Part shown: positions 58,836-64,000 of the stretch, one piece after another
How the letters are laid out: every line of letters begins with the position of its first letter
Numbering within the stretch: position 1 is the first letter of the stretch
Assembly (NCBI GenBank): GCA_949743325.1
Contig: CATJTQ010000070.1
Location: 1-64,000 of the forward strand
From: an uncultured Lachnospiraceae bacterium
GTDB taxonomy: Bacteria; Bacillota; Clostridia; Lachnospirales; Lachnospiraceae
Length of the DNA stretch: 64,000 nt
Reading direction: 5' to 3'
Program-made: the position numbers and the translations under genes
Notes under the pieces: model-generated
Database searches by the model: none
What the model was told of the DNA's origin: nothing
Seen by the model: the letters and a program-made list of their open reading frames with translations, nothing else

Positions 58836-59228
58836 TTATCTCTTTGAGAACTGTGGCGCTCTTCTCGCTGCCTTTAAACCATACTTCTTTCTTTCCTTCA
58901 TTCTTGGATCTCTTGTCAGGAAACCTGCTTTCTTAAGTACTGGACGAAAATCTGTATCTACCTGAAGTAAAGCTCTGGATAAGCCGTGACGAATTGCACC
59001 GGCCTGTCCTGTATATCCGCCTCCATGAACATTAACAAGTACATCATACTTATCAACTGCATCAAGCGCTTTAAGCGGCTGACGAACTATAACTTTTAAT
59101 GTCTCTAAACCAAAGTAATCATCAATATCTCTTTTATTAATAGTAATCTTGCCTGTTCCTGGCATTAAATAAACTCTTGCGATTGATTTTTTTCTTCTTC
59201 CTGTTCCATAATATCTTGCATTAGCCAT
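58836..59228 (-). CDS. rpsI: 30S ribosomal protein S9
   Basis: A 130-residue S9: [40 protein letters not shown] and the invariant C-terminus RRAPQFSKR, which reaches toward the P-site tRNA. It starts 26 bases after rplM. The rpsI 3' end is a known integration hotspot for some ICEs, and an integrase remnant lies nearby. Confidence 0.96.
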   Translation of the reverse strand: MANARYYGTGRRKKSIARVYLMPGTGKITINKRDIDDYFGLETLKVIVRQPLKALDAVDKYDVLVNVHGGGYTGQAGAIRHGLSRALLQVDTDFRPVLKKAGFLTRDPRMKERKKYGLKAARRAPQFSKR

Positions 59229-59254
59229 TATTATTTCCTCCTTTCAAACCTCTT

Positions 59255-59683
59255 CTAAAATGTCAATACTTCCGGTTTCTGAGCTGCCTGTTTGTGATCA
59301 GGACCAGCATAAACAAAAAGTTTCTTGTACATTTGTCTTCCTAAAGGTCCCTTTGGAAGCATACCCTTAACAGCTAACTCAATAACTCTCTCAGGTTTCT
59401 TAGCCATCATTTGTCTTAATGTAGTCTCTTTCATACCACCAACATATTTTGAATGATGATAATAAATTTTCTGATCGAGCTTCTTACCTGTTACTTTTAT
59501 TTTATCTGCATTTACAACGATAACATAATCACCTGTATCAATATGAGGTGTATATATAGGTTTATTTTTACCCCTTAAAACTTTAGCTACCTCTGATGCT
59601 AAACGTCCCAATGTGCATCCTTCAGCATCAACAACATACCATTTTCTTTCGATTGTCTCTGGACTAGCCATATAACTCTTCAT
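59255..59683 (-). CDS. rplM: 50S ribosomal protein L13
   Basis: A 142-residue L13, with [40 protein letters not shown] and [27 protein letters not shown] precedes the ATG. It forms an operon with rpsI. Confidence 0.96.
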   Translation of the reverse strand: MKSYMASPETIERKWYVVDAEGCTLGRLASEVAKVLRGKNKPIYTPHIDTGDYVIVVNADKIKVTGKKLDQKIYYHHSKYVGGMKETTLRQMMAKKPERVIELAVKGMLPKGPLGRQMYKKLFVYAGPDHKQAAQKPEVLTF

Positions 59684-59699
59684 CGATTTTCCTCCTTAA

Positions 59700-59880
59700 A
59701 TACTTATGCACAAAACCAAAACAGATATTCCTTATCTGTCTGCCAATTGCTTATAAACACATAAAGTCTTAAGCTTAGTTATACTCCGGCGCTGATCTCT
59801 TCGTATACAACCTGTTCTCCAATGTCCGAATGAGAACAACTTAAAACTTTCTATATTGAAATATATCCCGGGGCTTTGGG
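59700..59880 (-). promoter_or_regulatory. rplM leader region, possible L13 autoregulatory RNA
   Basis: The 5' region of rplM is unusually GC-richer than the flanking DNA and contains complementary segments, for example CCAAAGCCCCGGGA and TTGGAGAACAGG with nearby partners. Many Firmicutes have an L13-binding leader here, but I could not verify the consensus. A protein frame covers it, lacking a ribosome binding site, and I do not accept it as a gene. Confidence 0.3.
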
Positions 59881-60087
59881 ACATATTTTCTTCATTGTCA
59901 CAGTAAAATATTATATTACACACATATACATATGTCAATAATTTTCCAATAAAAAATTGCGCCACTATTATATTTTTAATTATACAATTTACTGAAAATA
60001 ATAACTCTACAATTACCAATCAAATCAAAATCTGTCACTATATAATTCTAACATCTGATGCTAAACACTTAATCTATTAATATAAAA

Positions 60088-60828
60088 TCATGATATAAAC
60101 TCTATACTCTTTAACATAAGTCCCCTTGCCTGTGCAGTCCTGCCGGCTGTTTCCCGATTTCTGGCCATCAAAATATCAGACGCTTGTTCAACACTTTTAA
60201 ATCCTGAACCAATTTCGATAAGCGTTCCCGCAATTATTCTTACCATATTATATAGAAAGCCATTACCCTCAATAGTAATAATTATCTCATGTCCAACTTT
60301 ATCTATATCAATTCTATATATAGTACGTATAGTATCTTTTACATTAGTATGAATATTGCAGAAACTTTTAAAATCATGCTCACCCACAAAAAATTTTGCT
60401 GCTTCCTGCATTTTAAATATATCTAATTTATTGTGAATAAAAGTACAATAATTTCTCCTCAGTGGATTCTCAAAATTATAATTATAAATATGGTACTCAT
60501 AAACCTTCCTTGAATTGCAGTGTCTTGGATGAAAATCCGACTCAACTTCATAAGATTCCTGAATACGAATATCACTTGGCATACTTACATTTAGTGCATA
60601 AGCAACTTTCTGCGCTGGGATCCTTGCATTAGTATCAAACACAGCAACATTACCCATAGCATGAACTCCCGCATCAGTTCGGCTTGCTCCGATAACTTTA
60701 ATTTCTTCATTAAAGAGTCTTGACAGTTCTCTGTTAAGTATCTCCTCAATCGTTATCCCATTAGGCTGTAACTGCCATCCGCAATAATTCGTGCCATCAT
60801 AGGCAACAACTAACAGAATACGTCTCAT
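60088..60828 (-). CDS. truA: tRNA pseudouridine(38-40) synthase
   Basis: A 246-residue TruA. The catalytic Asp is in IGASRTDAGVHAMGNVAVFD, and KVYEYHIYN, HDFKSFCNI and NGFLYNMVRIIAGTLIEIG are conserved. It modifies uridines in the anticodon arm. The ATG at 60828 has GGAG upstream; the longer frame has no site. It follows ecfT as in most Firmicutes. Confidence 0.95.
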   Translation of the reverse strand: MRRILLVVAYDGTNYCGWQLQPNGITIEEILNRELSRLFNEEIKVIGASRTDAGVHAMGNVAVFDTNARIPAQKVAYALNVSMPSDIRIQESYEVESDFHPRHCNSRKVYEYHIYNYNFENPLRRNYCTFIHNKLDIFKMQEAAKFFVGEHDFKSFCNIHTNVKDTIRTIYRIDIDKVGHEIIITIEGNGFLYNMVRIIAGTLIEIGSGFKSVEQASDILMARNRETAGRTAQARGLMLKSIEFIS

Positions 60829-60924
60829 GTTAATTCTCCATTTCCAATCAAACACCTACAACAAACATATAACTCACTATAAATCAGTTTAATCTTTATC
60901 AAATTATCCACTATTTTAATAATT

Positions 60925-61725
60925 CTATAATAACAAATGAATAATCAAAGAAAAAACAAAATAGATTGCTAACAAAATATAAACAAAAAAATCCTGTCTT
61001 TTATATTTTAATATCCGCATTTTAGTTCTGCCTTCTCCCCCTTGATAACAACGTGATTCCATGGCAAGCGCTAAATCATCTGCTCTTCTGAGAGCTGCTA
61101 CAAATAATGGGATAAGAATGGGTACAAGATTTTTAATTCTTTTTAATATATTTCCCGAAGAAAAATTCATACATCTTGAACTCTGCGCCTTCATTATTTT
61201 ATCAGTTTCCTCAACAAGAATTGGAATAAATCTTAAAGCAATTGACATCATCATTGTAAGTTCATGAACTGGCACCTTTAATTTATTTAAAGGTTTAAAA
61301 ACTTGTTCCAATGCATCTGTCAGCCTTGTTGGCGTAGTAGTATATGTAAGAAGTGATGAAGCAATAATTAAATACAAAATCCTCACTAAAATATGAATCA
61401 CATCAATTACGCCCTCTTTGGTTATTGTGAATTTCCAAAGTTTAAACCAAACGGTACCATCTGTAATAAATAATTTCATAAATGTTGTGAAGATTAACAG
61501 TACAAAAATGGGTTTAAATCCCCTGATTAAAAACTTGACAGGAATTTTGGCATAATATATTGCCACCACAAGTAATATTGTTGCCAGACAATATGAAACT
61601 AAATTACCAAACATAAATAATGATAGTACATAAATAAACACAAAAAAAAGCTTCACTCTTGGATCCAGTCTGTGAATAATAGAATCCGCAGGATAATATT
61701 GTCCAATAGTAATATCTCGCAGCAT
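60925..61725 (-). CDS. ecfT: ECF transporter transmembrane subunit
   Basis: A 266-residue membrane protein with five or six helices. The coupling helices have the two Ala-Arg-Gly-type motifs seen here as MKAQSSRCMNF and ALRRADDLALAMESRCYQGG. It joins EcfA1/EcfA2 to various S components for vitamin uptake. GAGG stands nine bases before the ATG. Confidence 0.92.
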   Translation of the reverse strand: MLRDITIGQYYPADSIIHRLDPRVKLFFVFIYVLSLFMFGNLVSYCLATILLVVAIYYAKIPVKFLIRGFKPIFVLLIFTTFMKLFITDGTVWFKLWKFTITKEGVIDVIHILVRILYLIIASSLLTYTTTPTRLTDALEQVFKPLNKLKVPVHELTMMMSIALRFIPILVEETDKIMKAQSSRCMNFSSGNILKRIKNLVPILIPLFVAALRRADDLALAMESRCYQGGEGRTKMRILKYKRQDFFVYILLAIYFVFSLIIHLLL

Positions 61726-61731
61726 AAGTTT

Positions 61732-62577
61732 CTACCTCAGCTTTCGCAAAATTTCCATTTTAGCTTCATCAATTGTCGTAACATTAGTATTTACCACAAG
61801 CCCTTTATCCTTAAGCATGTGCATTATACTCGTAATTTGCGGAACAGCAAGTCCAATCTCTTCCAAATCTCTCTTATGAGAAAACACTTCTTTTACTGAA
61901 GCATCAATTATAAGCTTTCCATCATCTAAAACCCATACTCGATTAACATAATCGGCAATGTCATCCATACTATGTGAAACCAAAATTACTGTACAGTTTC
62001 TTTCTGCCTTAATCTCAGCAATTTTATCTAAAATATTTCTTTTCCCCATCGGATCAAGCCCAACTGCAGGCTCATCAAGAATCAAAACTTTAGGTTTCAT
62101 TGCCAGAACTCCTGCAATAGCAACCCTTCTCTTTTGGCCCCCAGATAAATCAAATGGTGATTGATAATATAATTCTGATTCTATACCCATTTGAAATAAA
62201 GCCTCAAATGCGGATAATTCAATTTCTTTTTTACTCCATCCCAAGTTTTTAGGACCAAAACAGACATCCCTAAACACTGTAGTCTCAAAAAGCTGATGCT
62301 CAGGGTATTGAAATACCATTCCTACCTCGCTGCGTAATTTGTATAAATTATAATTTTTTTCATGTATATCTTCTCCGTTATAATAGACACTACCGCCTGA
62401 TGGAACTACTAATCCATTTAAAATCTGCATTAATGTTGATTTTCCTGAACCTGTATGCCCGATAACACCTATAAATTCTCCATCCTCAATCTTAGCTGTA
62501 ATACACTTCAATGCATAATGCTCATTAATCATATCAGTCTCATATTTACAACTTATCTTATCTAATATAATTGACAT
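61732..62577 (-). CDS. ecfA2: ECF transporter ATPase A2
   Basis: A 281-residue ABC ATPase: Walker A GHTGSGKSTLMQIL, Q-loop VFQYPEHQLFE, signature FDLSGGQKRRVAIAG, Walker B KVLILDEPAVGLDP and the switch His in LVSHSMDD. It overlaps ecfA1 by 16 bases and precedes ecfT by 6 bases. Confidence 0.94.
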   Translation of the reverse strand: MSIILDKISCKYETDMINEHYALKCITAKIEDGEFIGVIGHTGSGKSTLMQILNGLVVPSGGSVYYNGEDIHEKNYNLYKLRSEVGMVFQYPEHQLFETTVFRDVCFGPKNLGWSKKEIELSAFEALFQMGIESELYYQSPFDLSGGQKRRVAIAGVLAMKPKVLILDEPAVGLDPMGKRNILDKIAEIKAERNCTVILVSHSMDDIADYVNRVWVLDDGKLIIDASVKEVFSHKRDLEEIGLAVPQITSIMHMLKDKGLVVNTNVTTIDEAKMEILRKLR

Positions 62578-63407
62578 ATTGCATCCACCAACTCTTCCGC
62601 TGTTAATAGTCCTTCAGTAATATCAATACCTTCCTTTCGAAGTTCATTTGCAAGCTTTAACGCTTGAGGCAAATCTAACTGACACTCTTTCAAAGCTTCT
62701 TCATTTGTAAAGATTTCTCTTGGAGTCCCACTCATTGTAATCTTTCCATGATCCATTACAAAAACTTTATCTGCATAAATCACTTCTTCCATATCCTGTG
62801 TTATTAGTATTATTGTTATTTTTTCCATTTTATTTAAGGCTTTTACTGTCTGTAAAGTTTCCAGTCTCCCTTGTGGGTCAAGCATCGCAGTAGCCTCATC
62901 AAGAATGATACATTTAGGATGCATTGCCAACACCCCTGCAATGGCAACTCTCTGTTTTTGACCTCCAGAAAGTTTATTAGGAGAATAACTTCTATATTTA
63001 ATCATATCTACTGCATTAAGCGCATCCTCAACACGTTTCCATATATCATCAGTCGGTACCCCCATATTTTCAGGACCGAAACCAACATCCTCCTCAACTA
63101 CCGAACTAATTATTTGATTGTCAGGATTTTGAAAAACCATTCCAGTACTTTGACGAATTTTCCAAGTATTCTCCATATCATCAGAATTCAAACCGTCTAT
63201 CCATAAACTTCCTTCTGTTGGAGTTAACAACCTGTTTAAATTTCTTGCAAATGTTGACTTTCCAGAACCATTATGTCCGATGACAGCAATGAATTCTCCC
63301 GTTTGCACGTCTAATGATATCCCGTCCAACACTCTGTCAATACCCTCAACATTACCCTCTTCATCTCTTCTTATATACTCATATACAATATTTTCTGCTT
63401 TAATCAT
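62562..63407 (-). CDS. ecfA1: ECF transporter ATPase A1
   Basis: A 281-residue ABC ATPase with Walker A GHNGSGKSTFARNL, Q-loop VFQNPDNQIISSV, signature NKLSGGQKQRVAIAG and Walker B KCIILDEATAMLDP. The switch position reads ILITQDMEEV, with Gln in place of His, a common A1 variant. The ATG at 63407 is taken because AGG lies upstream and the preceding codons do not match the family. Confidence 0.93.
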   Translation of the reverse strand: MIKAENIVYEYIRRDEEGNVEGIDRVLDGISLDVQTGEFIAVIGHNGSGKSTFARNLNRLLTPTEGSLWIDGLNSDDMENTWKIRQSTGMVFQNPDNQIISSVVEEDVGFGPENMGVPTDDIWKRVEDALNAVDMIKYRSYSPNKLSGGQKQRVAIAGVLAMHPKCIILDEATAMLDPQGRLETLQTVKALNKMEKITIILITQDMEEVIYADKVFVMDHGKITMSGTPREIFTNEEALKECQLDLPQALKLANELRKEGIDITEGLLTAEELVDAICQLY

Positions 63408-63519
63408 GCTTATAAACCTGTTTTCCCGCACTACCAACTATAAAATTCATCATATTATATTTACAATATGTAACATTGTTAAATCCATATAAATACACTT
63501 TATTATCAATTTTCTATAT

Positions 63520-64000
63520 CTAACGATTTGAAGCTATATCAAATCCCATCTCTTTAAACATAACTATATCCTGAGCAGTATTATTACCTACTGTAGTAAG
63601 CATATCTCCTGTAATTGTAGCATTTGCACCTGATTTAAATAATATTCTGCCGCCATCTTCAAAATAGCTTCTGCCAGCAGCAATTCTAATATATGCTGTT
63701 GGATTAATATAACGAAACATCGCAACTGAACGCAGAATTTCTTCATTCGTTAATCTATCAATATCACCCAAAGGTGTACCCTTAATAGGCATAAGAACAT
63801 TTATAGGTATAGAAAACACTTCCAACTCACTTAACTGCAATGCCATATCTACCCTGTCATCAAATGTTTCTCCCATTCCAATTATCCCTCCAGAACAGAC
63901 ATTTAATCCAATAGACTTCGCTAACTTAATCTCATCAATCTTATCTTCATAACTGTGTGTAGAACATATATTTTTAAAATTTGCCCGAGAAGTCTCAATA
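63520..64000 (-). CDS. bioB: Biotin synthase, C-terminal part (runs off the window)
   Basis: About 159 C-terminal codons of BioB: ETSRANFKNICSTHSYEDKI, GLNVCSGGIIGMGETFDDRV, PINVLMPIKGTPLGDIDRL, IRIAAGRSYFEDG and the ANATITGDMLTT end that supplies the [2Fe-2S] site. It converts dethiobiotin to biotin. The radical-SAM CxxxCxxC lies outside the window. It stands 112 bases upstream of ecfA1, where rplQ is more usual. Confidence 0.93.
   Translation of the reverse strand, partial: IETSRANFKNICSTHSYEDKIDEIKLAKSIGLNVCSGGIIGMGETFDDRVDMALQLSELEVFSIPINVLMPIKGTPLGDIDRLTNEEILRSVAMFRYINPTAYIRIAAGRSYFEDGGRILFKSGANATITGDMLTTVGNNTAQDIVMFKEMGFDIASNR

Noticed and set aside
59732..60019. Small protein upstream of rplM
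   Set aside because: No ribosome binding site, unlike any family known to me, and it covers the ribosomal-protein leader.

Overview
The window comes from a low-GC Gram-positive anaerobe, most likely a Lachnospiraceae-type Clostridia. The evidence is the AT-rich base composition, AGGAGG-type ribosome binding sites with many TTG/GTG starts, a reverse rubrerythrin, a Na+-type F-ATPase c subunit, class B sortase, dockerin-like repeats, and the S6-SSB-S18 and ecfA1-ecfA2-ecfT-truA-rplM-rpsI clusters. Almost all genes lie on the minus strand.

Layout. 1-1,250: decayed minus-strand gene remnants (a DUF2971 protein, a membrane protein, a transposase-like fragment). 1,255-6,900: a two-gene unit with a 1,740-residue DUF4132-type giant and a small partner, with a LexA-like palindrome upstream. 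7,200-8,816: a redox operon (TlpA-like lipoprotein, CXXC micro-protein, polyferredoxin membrane protein). 8,973-10,650: a secreted dockerin-repeat protein behind a strongly structured leader. 10,714-13,806: DUF2461 protein, sigma factor and soluble CZB chemoreceptor. 13,955-19,100: response regulator, sensor kinase, YfhO membrane protein and a small membrane protein. 19,417-26,410: reverse rubrerythrin, OLD-like ATPase/TOPRIM protein, CBS-type Mn pyrophosphatase, and a fused restriction-modification gene killed by one TGA. 26,706-32,030: S1-domain protein, NUDIX enzyme, membrane proteins and several broken genes (resolvase, beta-lactamase-like, MutM). 32,161-39,548: complete F1Fo ATP synthase operon, with a 53-bp tandem repeat filling the atpE-atpF gap. 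39,701-48,273: class A PBP, HIT protein (preceded by a related repeat), DUF1294, OFA-type MFS carrier, rpsF-ssb-rpsR, DUF951, sirtuin, sortase B. 48,440-48,643: tRNA-Cys and tRNA-Glu. 49,139-58,640: an accessory island with an orphan phage-like protein, a DpnII-type GATC restriction locus enlarged by an Mrr-like nuclease and a helicase-nuclease (two nonsense codons), an extra methyltransferase, a wrecked IS3-family element and the tail of a tyrosine integrase next to rpsI. 58,836-64,000: rpsI, rplM, truA, ecfT, ecfA2, ecfA1 and partial bioB.

How the parts work together. The core blocks (ATP synthase, ribosomal proteins, ECF energizing module, biotin synthase, cell-wall synthesis) look intact. 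The accessory blocks show active decay: two restriction-related genes carry in-frame TGA codons, mutM has lost its catalytic N-terminus, and several mobile-element remnants remain. Neighbouring genes use TGA as a normal stop, so recoding is not the explanation.

Most unusual signals: the structured leader of the dockerin gene, which looks like an aptamer plus terminator; the tandem hairpin repeats in the atp operon and upstream of the HIT gene; the expanded DpnII locus; and the DUF4132 pair. All calls were made by reading the sequence; no database search was run.
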